Shown here: positions 22,958 through 31,009 of the stretch, piece by piece
How the letters are laid out: each line of letters begins with the position of its first letter
Numbering within the stretch: the stretch's first letter is position 1
Origin: an uncultured Collinsella sp.
GTDB taxonomy: Bacteria > Actinomycetota > Coriobacteriia > Coriobacteriales > Coriobacteriaceae
Length of the DNA: 55,679 bases
Direction of reading: 5' to 3'
Assembly: GCA_900549745.1 (NCBI GenBank)
Contig: URPJ01000014.1
Location: forward strand, 1-55,679
The notes under the pieces: generated by a model
The model's database searches: none
Seen by the model: only the letters and a program-made list of their open reading frames with translations
What the model was told of the DNA's origin: nothing
Made by a program: the position numbers and the translations under genes

Positions 22958-25027
22958 CTATCGAACCGAAGAATCGCCCGAGGCCGAAGAGGTATCGGGC
23001 TCGTCATAAATCACGCCGAGCACGTCGCGCACGACATGCATCGCGGTATCTGAGCCGCCGCCGCCCTGCTCCAGGACAGTAGCGATGACATACTTGGGGT
23101 CATCGGCCGGCGCATAGGCGCAGAACCACGCGTATTCGTCCTCGCCACTTTTCTCGCCCGTGCCCGACTTGCCGTATACCTGCGGCGTCAGGGTGCCAAA
23201 GTGCGCCGCCAGGGACGTCGATGCCGTGTAAATCACGTCGTGCATACCGTTGCGAACAAGAGCCAAATCCGAATCGCTGTTGATCTTGGCCTCCAGGCGC
23301 TTCTTCTTGCCCTTGCCGTTGTACTTATAGGCATCGCCGTCGCCATCGCGCGACACGGCAGACAAAAACACGTGAGGCACGTACTGTTTGCCGCCGTTGG
23401 CAAGACCCATATAGGCGCACGCCATCTGCAGGGGCGTCACCAGGATGTCGCCCTGGCCGATGGCGATGTTGGTCATATCGCCGGCATTCCACTTGCGGTC
23501 CTCGGCAGAGGCGTCGGTGAAGTACGACTCTTTCCACTCGGCATCGGGAATACGGCCCGCGCCCTCACTCGGCAGATCGATACCGCAGGTCTTGCCTAGG
23601 CCCCAGCGACGAAAGACCTCCTGCAAGCCCTCGGGATGTTGCTCGTCATAAAAGAACGCCTTGCCCATGTCGTAGAAGACAGGGTCGCACGAGTTGGCGA
23701 TACCCGACTGCAGCGTCATGGTGCCGTGGCCGGAATGCAACCAGCAGTACTTGCCCCACGACTTGCCCAGACCCGTCCAATAGCCCGTGCAGTTGGTCGT
23801 CTGCCCCGACGTGTAGGTTCCAAACTCAAGACCGGCCAGTGCCGAGAGCGGCTTGATGGTCGAGGCCGACATGTACTGTCCGCTAATGGCGCGGTTGAGC
23901 AGCGGGTGCGAACCCTTGTCATCATTGAGCTCGGTCCACACGTCATTTGAGACGCCGCCGATAAAGACGGACGGATCGAACTTGGGCTGGCTCGCCATGC
24001 CCAGGATCTCGCCATTGTTGGGATCGAGACACACCACAGCGCCGTTGCCGGCATTGCTGTAGCCAGTGGTCTTGGCAAGCTCGATAGCGCTCGCCAGCGC
24101 CGTCTCGCAGGCCTGCTGGATCTTAAGGTCGAGCGTGAGCTTAATGTCGGAGCCGGCCTTCGCAGGCACGGCACCGGCCTGACCGGTCACATTGCCCGAG
24201 GCATCGACCTTGACGGTCTGCTCGCCACGAATACCCTGCAGCAGGTTTTCGTAGTAGCTCTCAACGCCCGCCTGGCCCACGATATCGCCCGACTGGTACG
24301 TAATCTTGCCAGCAGAAGCATCATCATCGCCAGAGGTTTTCTTATTCTGGGCCTCGAGCTGCTCGGAGGTAATGGTGCCGGTATAGCCCAAGATATGGCA
24401 TGCCGTCTCGCCATATGGATACTGGCGCTCGGTACGCTCGGCAATCTTGACGCCCGGGAACTCGCCGGCGTGTTCCTTGATATAGGCAACCGTGGAGCGA
24501 CGGACGTCCGTCGCGATGGTATGCAGGCTCTGAGCGCCCTCTGTATTGTCCTGAATATTGCGAAGGACCGCCACGTAAGGCATTCCAAGCACGTTGGCAA
24601 GATGGCGAACCAGAACCTCATCCTCGGCAAGGTCGCGGTAGGCCACGACAGCAAGTGAGGGACGGTTCTGGACAAGCGCCACGCCATTGCGGTCGAGGAT
24701 GCGGCCGCGTACAGCGGGAGTGGTAACGGTGCGAGTCTGATTGCTATTAGCCTGCTTCTCGTAATAGTCCGACGAGACCATCTGCATGCCCCACAGCTTG
24801 ACGGCGAGCGCCGCAAACATCGCGCCCACACCCGTGGTGAGGATGGAAAAGCGGCCCTTAAAGGCGGTCGCCGCGGTATTGCCCTCGCCCTCGGTGGCGC
24901 GTGGGGCCGTTCCATGCTGCGTATCGTAGGTAAAACGGGAATCGCCACGACGCATGATGACCAGCGCGACCACGATGGCCACAACCAGCACGATACCAGC
25001 GATAATAACCGTCAACTGGGAAGACAT
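22958..25027 (-). CDS. mrdA: Class B penicillin-binding protein 2 (peptidoglycan transpeptidase)
   Basis: A 689-residue protein with an N-terminal membrane helix (about 6-24) and a second hydrophobic stretch near residue 60. A PBP dimerisation domain and a C-terminal transpeptidase domain follow. The active-site motifs are STIK (in MSASTIKPLSAL), SCD (in IANSCDPVFYD) and KSGTG. It crosslinks peptidoglycan and is the partner of RodA, whose gene follows by 9 bp. Having two hydrophobic N-terminal segments is uncommon; the second might be buried. Confidence 0.95.
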   Translation of the reverse strand: MSSQLTVIIAGIVLVVAIVVALVIMRRGDSRFTYDTQHGTAPRATEGEGNTAATAFKGRFSILTTGVGAMFAALAVKLWGMQMVSSDYYEKQANSNQTRTVTTPAVRGRILDRNGVALVQNRPSLAVVAYRDLAEDEVLVRHLANVLGMPYVAVLRNIQDNTEGAQSLHTIATDVRRSTVAYIKEHAGEFPGVKIAERTERQYPYGETACHILGYTGTITSEQLEAQNKKTSGDDDASAGKITYQSGDIVGQAGVESYYENLLQGIRGEQTVKVDASGNVTGQAGAVPAKAGSDIKLTLDLKIQQACETALASAIELAKTTGYSNAGNGAVVCLDPNNGEILGMASQPKFDPSVFIGGVSNDVWTELNDDKGSHPLLNRAISGQYMSASTIKPLSALAGLEFGTYTSGQTTNCTGYWTGLGKSWGKYCWLHSGHGTMTLQSGIANSCDPVFYDMGKAFFYDEQHPEGLQEVFRRWGLGKTCGIDLPSEGAGRIPDAEWKESYFTDASAEDRKWNAGDMTNIAIGQGDILVTPLQMACAYMGLANGGKQYVPHVFLSAVSRDGDGDAYKYNGKGKKKRLEAKINSDSDLALVRNGMHDVIYTASTSLAAHFGTLTPQVYGKSGTGEKSGEDEYAWFCAYAPADDPKYVIATVLEQGGGGSDTAMHVVRDVLGVIYDEPDTSSASGDSSVR

Positions 25028-25040
25028 CTACGGGCCTCCC

Positions 25041-25613
25041 CTATTTGAGCTTGCGGGTCTTGGGCTTAAAGCGCATACCCGTCTGGCGTCCGCCACGTGC
25101 GGAGAATCCATAGCCGGACTGCGGCACAACGCCGGACATCAAAAACGGAATGGCAACCAGACCCGTCAGGATCGAGGACGGCAGCGCATGGCCGAAGATC
25201 GCCACGACAAAGCTCGTCTCCAAACCCATAAACAGCAAGATGATGCTGTAAATCACATTAATGACGAGCGCAAAGGCGCCCACAGTGACGCCGCGCGCAC
25301 TCGGGGTACCGCCCGTCTGACCGACGGCGCTGTGCACCAGGGCAAAAGAACCCACGGTCAGCAGGAGCGACATAACGCCCACCGGCACGGCAGCGGACAG
25401 GTCATAGAACAAGCCGCTGCAAAAACCGCACACGACGGCACGGGTCGGGTCGCCCGAGAACACGCTTAGGCACACCAGGATAATCATGAAGTTGACGCGA
25501 CCGCCCGCAATGGAGATCTGCGGTGCCAGGCCTGCCTGCAGCAGCACGCACACGATGGCGGCGATTACAAACGTGCGGGAGCTCATCCCCTGCTCGTGTA
25601 GATCCATGGACAT
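25041..25613 (-). CDS. mreD: Rod shape-determining protein MreD
   Basis: A 190-residue integral membrane protein with about five helices (for example TFVIAAIVCVLLQAGL, VMSLLLTVGSFALVHSAVG). Sequence conservation in MreD is low; PQISIAGGRVNFMIILVCLSVFSGDP and GFCSGLFYDL match the usual 'p.l.ll.v...al..g...G...Gf..GLl.D' pattern. Its place between mreC and PBP2 supports the call. The C-terminus is a basic tail (KTRKLK). Confidence 0.9.
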   Translation of the reverse strand: MSMDLHEQGMSSRTFVIAAIVCVLLQAGLAPQISIAGGRVNFMIILVCLSVFSGDPTRAVVCGFCSGLFYDLSAAVPVGVMSLLLTVGSFALVHSAVGQTGGTPSARGVTVGAFALVINVIYSIILLFMGLETSFVVAIFGHALPSSILTGLVAIPFLMSGVVPQSGYGFSARGGRQTGMRFKPKTRKLK

Positions 25614-25618
25614 GCCCC

Positions 25619-26617
25619 CTATTCGCTCGAGCCGGAATCGGTCGTCTCGGACGTGTCGGAACTGTCATCCGAGCTCTCGTCCTTCGTCTTGGTCGCAGCA
25701 TCGCGCGACGTTCCCTGCGGCGTGCTGTTGGCCGTGCTCACGTCCTCATCCGAGGCCGACTGTTCGTCGGTCAGCGAGGTGATGACCAGCACTTCCTCGT
25801 TGTTCTCGGCCGTGGTCTGGGCGCGCACCACAATGGTGTAGTACACGTCGTTTGCCGATTTCTCGACCGACGAGACGGTGCCGAGCGGTAGACCCTTGGG
25901 GAACACACCGCCAATGCCCGAGGTCACGATGATGTCGCCAACCTTAACATCGGAGTCGACGCTCACGTACTCAAGACGCAGCGTGCCGTCAGCCTGACCC
26001 TGCAGCATGCCTTGGGCGCGCGTGTCCTGCACCATAGCGGACACGCCCGAGTTCTCGTCGCCAATCAGGCGCACGGTGGACGTCTTGGCCGAGACTTCGA
26101 TGATCTGGCCGATAACACCGGCCGAACTCGTCACAGGCATGTTGATGGTAAGGCCGTCGGCAGAGCCCTTGTCGATGGTGACGGTCGAGGTCCAGGCATC
26201 GCCCGAGGCACCAACAATACGAGCTGCGGTCGATTTGAGGTTATAGGTCGACTGCAGGCCGACCAGCCCCTCCAGACGCTCGGCGGTCTTTTGAGCCTCG
26301 GAGAGCTCAGCAACCTTAGAGGTCAGTTCCTCGTTTTGCTTCTTAAGATCGTCAAGCGTGTCCTGCGACGCCGTAAGGTTAGAGAACACGTTGCCGATCG
26401 CATTGAAGGGAGCCGCCACGGCCGAGCCCACAAAGCGCACCGGCGAGGTAATCGTCGTTACGCCCGAACGCACGGCATGAATCGGCCCTGCCTCGCCCTC
26501 GCGGATGTAAAACGTGAGCAGCAACACCGAAATCAGGCTGAAAACAATCAACGGGCGCATACCCGTTGATTGTCGCTTGGTATTCAGATTTGTGGAGAAA
26601 CCCGAAGATCGTGCCAA
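25619..26617 (-). CDS. mreC: Rod shape-determining protein MreC
   Basis: A 332-residue protein with one N-terminal membrane anchor (about 22-39). A coiled coil follows (NLTASQDTLDDLKKQNEELTSKV in two pieces), then the extracytoplasmic beta-barrel domains including VTSSAGVIGQIIEVS and GDIIVTSGIGGVFPKGLPLG. It organises the elongasome and activates PBP2/RodA. The last 50 residues are Ser/Thr/Asp-rich and probably disordered, an addition relative to short MreC proteins. Confidence 0.95.
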   Translation of the reverse strand: MARSSGFSTNLNTKRQSTGMRPLIVFSLISVLLLTFYIREGEAGPIHAVRSGVTTITSPVRFVGSAVAAPFNAIGNVFSNLTASQDTLDDLKKQNEELTSKVAELSEAQKTAERLEGLVGLQSTYNLKSTAARIVGASGDAWTSTVTIDKGSADGLTINMPVTSSAGVIGQIIEVSAKTSTVRLIGDENSGVSAMVQDTRAQGMLQGQADGTLRLEYVSVDSDVKVGDIIVTSGIGGVFPKGLPLGTVSSVEKSANDVYYTIVVRAQTTAENNEEVLVITSLTDEQSASDEDVSTANSTPQGTSRDAATKTKDESSDDSSDTSETTDSGSSE

Positions 26618-26638
26618 ATGGAATCCACCTTTTGGAAA

Positions 26639-27682
26639 TTAAGCATTGGTCTGGACGAAGCCGCCATCAAACGCATTGGCCTCGAGCACGCGGGCACAGC
26701 CGTTAACGACGTTATCGAGCGCCGTGGGGCTGACGTTGACCGAAACACCGGTCTCATCGCGCAGGCGCACGTCGAGACCGCGCAGCAGCGCGCCGCCACC
26801 AGTCAACAAAATGCCGTAGTACATAAGGTCCGAGGCAAGATCGGGAGGCGTAGCGTCGAGTGCGTCCTTGACGGCCTTGGCCATCTCGTCGAGCGGCTTG
26901 TTGAGCGCGCGACGAATCTCCTCGCTCTCGATGCGCACGGTCTTGGGCAGACCGGTGATCACGTCGCGGCCGTTGACCTCGACGTCGAGCTCGTCCTTGA
27001 GCGGCACGGCGGAACCGACCTTGATCTTGATGTCCTCTGCCGTACGCTCGCCGATGGCCAGGTTGTAGGCATCGCGAACGTGCGTGAGGATGGCCTGATC
27101 GAACTCGTCACCGGCAATACGGATGGACTGCGAGACGACGATGCCGCCCATAGCGATAACGGCGACCTCGGTAGTACCGCCACCGATGTCGATGACCATG
27201 GAGCCGGTGGGCTCCTCGACGGGCAGGTCGGCGCCGATAGCGGCAGCCATGGGCTCCTCGATCAGGTAGGCCTGGCGAGCACCGGCCTGGATCGTGGCCT
27301 CAAAGACAGCACGCTTCTCGACCGACGTGACACCGGAGGGAACGCAGACGACAACGCGCGGACGCGGGGTCCACGGATAGCGCTTCTCGGAAGCCTTGTC
27401 GATAAAGTAGCGCAGCATTGCCTCGGTAACATCGAAATCGGCGATGACGCCGTCCTTCAGGGGACGAACGGCCACGATGTTGCCGGGCGTACGGCCGAGC
27501 ATGCGCTTTGCCTCGATACCGACCGCCAGGATGCGCTCGTCGTTCTTGTCGATGGCGACAACAGAGGGCTCGCGAATGACGATGCCCTTGCCGCGCACGG
27601 AGACAAGCGTATTTGCGGTACCGAGGTCGATGGCAAGATCGCCCGCATAGCTACCGAAGAACATATCCATCAAAGAAAACAA
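26639..27682 (-). CDS. mreB: Actin-like cell-shape protein MreB
   Basis: A 347-residue actin homologue. The phosphate-1 motif is DLAIDLGTANTLV, phosphate-2 is MVIDIGGGTTEVAV, and the adenosine motif is ILLTGGGALLRGLD. It forms membrane-bound filaments that direct side-wall synthesis. It is the first gene of mreB-mreC-mreD-mrdA-rodA; a gap of 115 bp separates it from the upstream TPR gene and may hold the promoter. The C-terminal residues after VLEANAFDGGFVQ are short. Confidence 0.98.
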   Translation of the reverse strand: MFSLMDMFFGSYAGDLAIDLGTANTLVSVRGKGIVIREPSVVAIDKNDERILAVGIEAKRMLGRTPGNIVAVRPLKDGVIADFDVTEAMLRYFIDKASEKRYPWTPRPRVVVCVPSGVTSVEKRAVFEATIQAGARQAYLIEEPMAAAIGADLPVEEPTGSMVIDIGGGTTEVAVIAMGGIVVSQSIRIAGDEFDQAILTHVRDAYNLAIGERTAEDIKIKVGSAVPLKDELDVEVNGRDVITGLPKTVRIESEEIRRALNKPLDEMAKAVKDALDATPPDLASDLMYYGILLTGGGALLRGLDVRLRDETGVSVNVSPTALDNVVNGCARVLEANAFDGGFVQTNA

Positions 27683-27742
27683 CGCAACTCCTGATGTGTT
27701 GGATGATTGCTGGAAAACTACTAGCTCATCATACTAGCGCAA

Positions 27743-27775
27743 GCCCGGCACCTCACTTGCGGTGAAGCGCCGGGC
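27743..27775 (-). terminator. GC-rich hairpin between the TPR gene and mreB
   Basis: GCCCGGCGCTTCAC and GTGAGGTGCCGGGC form a strong stem, read on the minus strand, about 22 bp after the TPR gene stop. There is no clear U-tract, so termination strength is uncertain. Confidence 0.45.
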
Positions 27776-27797
27776 AAAGCTAAACCCCATAAGGTCA

Positions 27798-29102
27798 CTA
27801 CTGGTTGTCAGCAGCCGAGAAATCCATATCGAGCGAGGAAACGGCCCAGCCGATATGGTTGTCGGAGCGCACGAATTTGACGGTGTACTCCTGCTCGCCG
27901 CCCTTGGACAGCGATGCCTTCACCTTAGCGGTCGTCTCGGTCATGGACTGATCCATGCCCTCGACGGACACGGTGGCACCCTGCGGAATCGAAGAGATGA
28001 TCATCGACTTGGCGTCCTCGGACAGGCTCGAGGCCAGGCAAGACTCGGCCTTTGCGGTGTCACCGTCGCCGGCAGCCTGGAACAGATCGGTAACGACAGA
28101 CTCCTGAGACGGGAAGCCAAAGCCGCGCGTGTAGGCAAAGCCCAGACCGCCCGCGGCGATCAAAATGAGCAGAAGCAGCACGATGAAGACTTTGAGACCC
28201 GTGTGGCGATGGCGACGACGGACCTTGGCCTGCTTACGGTCCTGACGGTCCTGCTGGACCATCTCGGACTCGGACAGCGTAAAGAAGCCGGTGTCCGAGG
28301 GATCGGGCATAAACTGACCGGTCGCGCCCGTAGGATCGAGCGGGTCAACGGCAGGAGCGTCCATCGCGGGCGCCGGAGCCGTGGCCATAGCCGTCTGGGC
28401 AGACAGCGCGGCAAGCGAATCATGCACGCGGGCAAGCTCATCGGCCTGCTCGGAAGTGAGCTGGTAGATGCCATCGGCAGTAGCGGCGTTAAAGGCGTCG
28501 AGTGCGTCGGAGGGACGGCCGGCGGCAGAAAGCGCCTGACCCATGCCGGCGTTGAGCGCACGCGTGTCGTCGCGGGGGCCGGCAAAGTCGATAGCCGTGC
28601 GGTAGGTCTCCACGGCATCCGCCGGACGGCCGAGCTTAATGAAGCAACGACCGAGCTCGCCGAGTGCGGCGGCAGGAGCCGGATTGGCGCCGTCGATGGC
28701 AGCCTGACGGAAGGCAGTACCCGCGTTGGCATAGTCGCCCGACTGGAACAGCGCGTTACCCAGGCCCAGATAGGCCTTGAACGGCGTGGCATAGGAAGCA
28801 TCCTGCGTAGCGGCAGAGAACGCCTGGGCGGCCGTCGTGTAGTCGCCCACGGCGGCGAGTGCCTTGCCGCGGTTGGTGAGCAGCGCGCCGCGCTTGCCGT
28901 AGGTGCCGTCATTGAGGGCGGCGGCGTAGGCCTCGGCGGCCTCGGCATACATGCCCAGGTGCATCAAGGCGTTGCCACGAAGGTGATCGGCCTCGCCCAT
29001 AATCTCATCGGGAGTTTTTGCCGCCCCAAGCATCTGGGCTGCAGCGGAAAAATCACCCGCGCGGTAAGCGGCGCGGCCCTGTTGGATCAGCTGGCTATTC
29101 AA
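27798..29102 (-). CDS. TPR-repeat membrane protein with extracytoplasmic C-terminal domain
   Basis: A 434-residue protein. The first 210 residues contain about six tetratricopeptide repeats (for example AYRAGDFSAAAQMLGAA, GNALFQSGDYANAGTAFRQAA). A Met/Asp-rich linker and basic stretch (RKQAKVRRRHRHTG) lead into one membrane helix (about 309-328). A C-terminal domain of roughly 100 residues follows, resembling DUF4878-like lipoprotein domains (AAGDGDTAKAESCLASSLSEDAKS). It is probably a cytoplasmic protein-binding platform anchored in the membrane. No specific function is recognised. Confidence 0.75.
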   Translation of the reverse strand: MNSQLIQQGRAAYRAGDFSAAAQMLGAAKTPDEIMGEADHLRGNALMHLGMYAEAAEAYAAALNDGTYGKRGALLTNRGKALAAVGDYTTAAQAFSAATQDASYATPFKAYLGLGNALFQSGDYANAGTAFRQAAIDGANPAPAAALGELGRCFIKLGRPADAVETYRTAIDFAGPRDDTRALNAGMGQALSAAGRPSDALDAFNAATADGIYQLTSEQADELARVHDSLAALSAQTAMATAPAPAMDAPAVDPLDPTGATGQFMPDPSDTGFFTLSESEMVQQDRQDRKQAKVRRRHRHTGLKVFIVLLLLILIAAGGLGFAYTRGFGFPSQESVVTDLFQAAGDGDTAKAESCLASSLSEDAKSMIISSIPQGATVSVEGMDQSMTETTAKVKASLSKGGEQEYTVKFVRSDNHIGWAVSSLDMDFSAADNQ

Positions 29103-29113
29103 GTAAGTCCCCT

Positions 29114-29656
29114 TTACTCGTGAACGATCTCGACATGGACGATCTCGTCGCCGGCACGCAGCTGCGAAATCACATCGAGACCCTCGACCGTGGTACCAAA
29201 GACGGTGTAACCGGAATCGAGGTTATGCTGGGCACCCAGGCAGAAGTAGAACTGCGAACCCGCGGAATCGGGGTCCATGGAGCGTGCCATGGCAAGGGCA
29301 CCATCGACATGGCTGTTGCGCGGATTGGTGGCAAACTCGCCCTTGATGCAGTAGCCGGGACCACCGGTACCGGGCATGCCGTCGGAGCCTTCAAGGCCGG
29401 CAGCAACATCGGCGCCGGACATATCGCGGGTATTGGGGTCGCCGCCCTGAATGACAAAGCCGGGCACATAGCGATGGAACTTAAGGCCATCATAGAAACC
29501 CATCGTGGAAAGCTCGCAGAAGTTCGCGACATGAATGGGAGCGCCCTCACCGTCAAACTTGACCTTGATGGTACCCTTCGACGTCTCGATAACGGCGCAC
29601 TCGTCGCCGGCAAGCTGATACTCGGGCGTGTAGAGCTCTTTCTTAAAACCAAACAT
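29114..29656 (-). CDS. Cyclophilin-type peptidyl-prolyl cis-trans isomerase
   Basis: A 180-residue cytoplasmic cyclophilin without signal peptide. Conserved parts are FKFHRYVPGFVIQGGDPNTRDMSG-like sequence (here LKFHRYVPGFVIQGGDPN), ALAMARSMDPDSAGSQFYFCLG and YTVFGTTVEGLDVI. It catalyses proline isomerisation during protein folding. The canonical Phe and Gln of the active site are present in 'GSQFYF', and the Arg in FHRYVPG. Confidence 0.95.
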   Translation of the reverse strand: MFGFKKELYTPEYQLAGDECAVIETSKGTIKVKFDGEGAPIHVANFCELSTMGFYDGLKFHRYVPGFVIQGGDPNTRDMSGADVAAGLEGSDGMPGTGGPGYCIKGEFATNPRNSHVDGALAMARSMDPDSAGSQFYFCLGAQHNLDSGYTVFGTTVEGLDVISQLRAGDEIVHVEIVHE

Positions 29657-29763
29657 GTGGTTCCTTCCTCGTGCGTTTAAAGCATATTTGTACGAATTGT
29701 AGCAATAAGCATGCGCTTACATCAATTGCGCACGTAGGTTATGCCGACTATGGCGAACTAATT

Positions 29764-30906
29764 TTAGGAACGCTGCTGCGGCTTCCAGGAACCCACATTG
29801 GCGTCGTACTGGTTCAGTGCGCTGTTGCCGCCCTGCGCGATGGGCGCCAGGATATCGCTTTGGTGGGAACTCATCGACTCACCATCGGGAATGGCCAGCG
29901 AGATGTCCCAGCTCTGACAGATCACGTCGACACGCTCGTACATCCACTCGGCAAGCTGCTTTAAGTGGGCGATGTCATCCGCATAGACCGTATCGTCCTG
30001 ATACTTAAGGTTGTTAAGCTCATCTTGCGTCTTTTTGATCTGGTCGCGCAGGGCGTAGGCACTCTGCGACAGCTCCTGACGGGTGGACAGTGGCGTTCGA
30101 AGATAGCCATTGTTAAAAGAATCGATGACCTCGCCGATCTGGTCCTCGTCACCGTAGGACACGATGGTCTGATACAGACCGTCGAGCCTGGTATAGAGCT
30201 GATCATCGGTGAGCACAGTTTCTTCCTGGACCACCTCGGCAGAATCGTCCTGCTTGGTATCGTCCTCAGTCGCCTCGCCCTTTTGGCGCGTGGGGAAGGT
30301 CGTCTGCGCGGCCTGGCCAAACTGGTCATAGAAGCCAGGCATGACACCCATGGGATCGGCCGTCACGAACCAATACGCACCACCGCACACGACGGCAAGG
30401 ACCGCGATGACGATGAGCGGCTTGGGGATATGACGCTTGTGCTTGTGATAGGCGTCCTCGTCGGGGTGCACCTTGCGCTTGGGTTTTTGAGCATCGTCGT
30501 GCAGGGAAACGGGCGTGGGAATGTCGACCTTGGGGATACCGAAATCCTTATCGAAAGCCGGCAGCACGCAGGTCTCGTTAGGATCGGCGGCGTCCGAAAG
30601 AACCGCGGCAGCCGAGGCAGGCGCATGCGGCACCTCGGTATCGATCTGCTCTTGCGTTAGGCGCGGAAAGCCCGCCGTGCGGCCCGCTGCCAGGTCGGAT
30701 GCGGCCGCGTCCTCGGAGAGGATACCCGGAGCGGGGCGTCCGCATTTGGGGCACGTACGATCATGCGGAGAAAGACGGGCACCGCAGCCCTCACAGAACA
30801 CGAACTCGGTGTGCTCGGGGCCATCGCCCGGACCCACATAGGCGTTGCAGTAGGGACAGAACGAGGCGCCGTCCTCGATAGTCTTAAGGCAATGCGGGCA
30901 GATCAC
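29764..30906 (-). CDS. Zinc-ribbon membrane protein of unknown function
   Basis: A 380-residue protein from a GTG start at 30906 with an AGAGG site 5 bp upstream; the frame extends 10 codons further. Two zinc ribbons lie at the N-terminus (ICPHC...FCPYC and FCEGC...CPKC). An acidic linker with a basic patch, one membrane helix (PLIVIAVLAVVCGGAYWFV) and a helical C-terminal domain follow, the last with ELSQSAYALRDQIKKTQDELNNL. The likely topology is cytoplasmic zinc ribbons and an outside helical domain. No function is recognised. It is the first gene before the cyclophilin gene on this strand. Confidence 0.72.
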   Translation of the reverse strand: MICPHCLKTIEDGASFCPYCNAYVGPGDGPEHTEFVFCEGCGARLSPHDRTCPKCGRPAPGILSEDAAASDLAAGRTAGFPRLTQEQIDTEVPHAPASAAAVLSDAADPNETCVLPAFDKDFGIPKVDIPTPVSLHDDAQKPKRKVHPDEDAYHKHKRHIPKPLIVIAVLAVVCGGAYWFVTADPMGVMPGFYDQFGQAAQTTFPTRQKGEATEDDTKQDDSAEVVQEETVLTDDQLYTRLDGLYQTIVSYGDEDQIGEVIDSFNNGYLRTPLSTRQELSQSAYALRDQIKKTQDELNNLKYQDDTVYADDIAHLKQLAEWMYERVDVICQSWDISLAIPDGESMSSHQSDILAPIAQGGNSALNQYDANVGSWKPQQRS

Positions 30907-31009
30907 GGCATCCTCTTTTCGAAGCAATTCAAACAATCGAGGTTAGAGCATAACATCGCCACGGCCCCACAGGAACAAGGCACCAATTCAACATCGCCAG
31001 GGCGCGTAG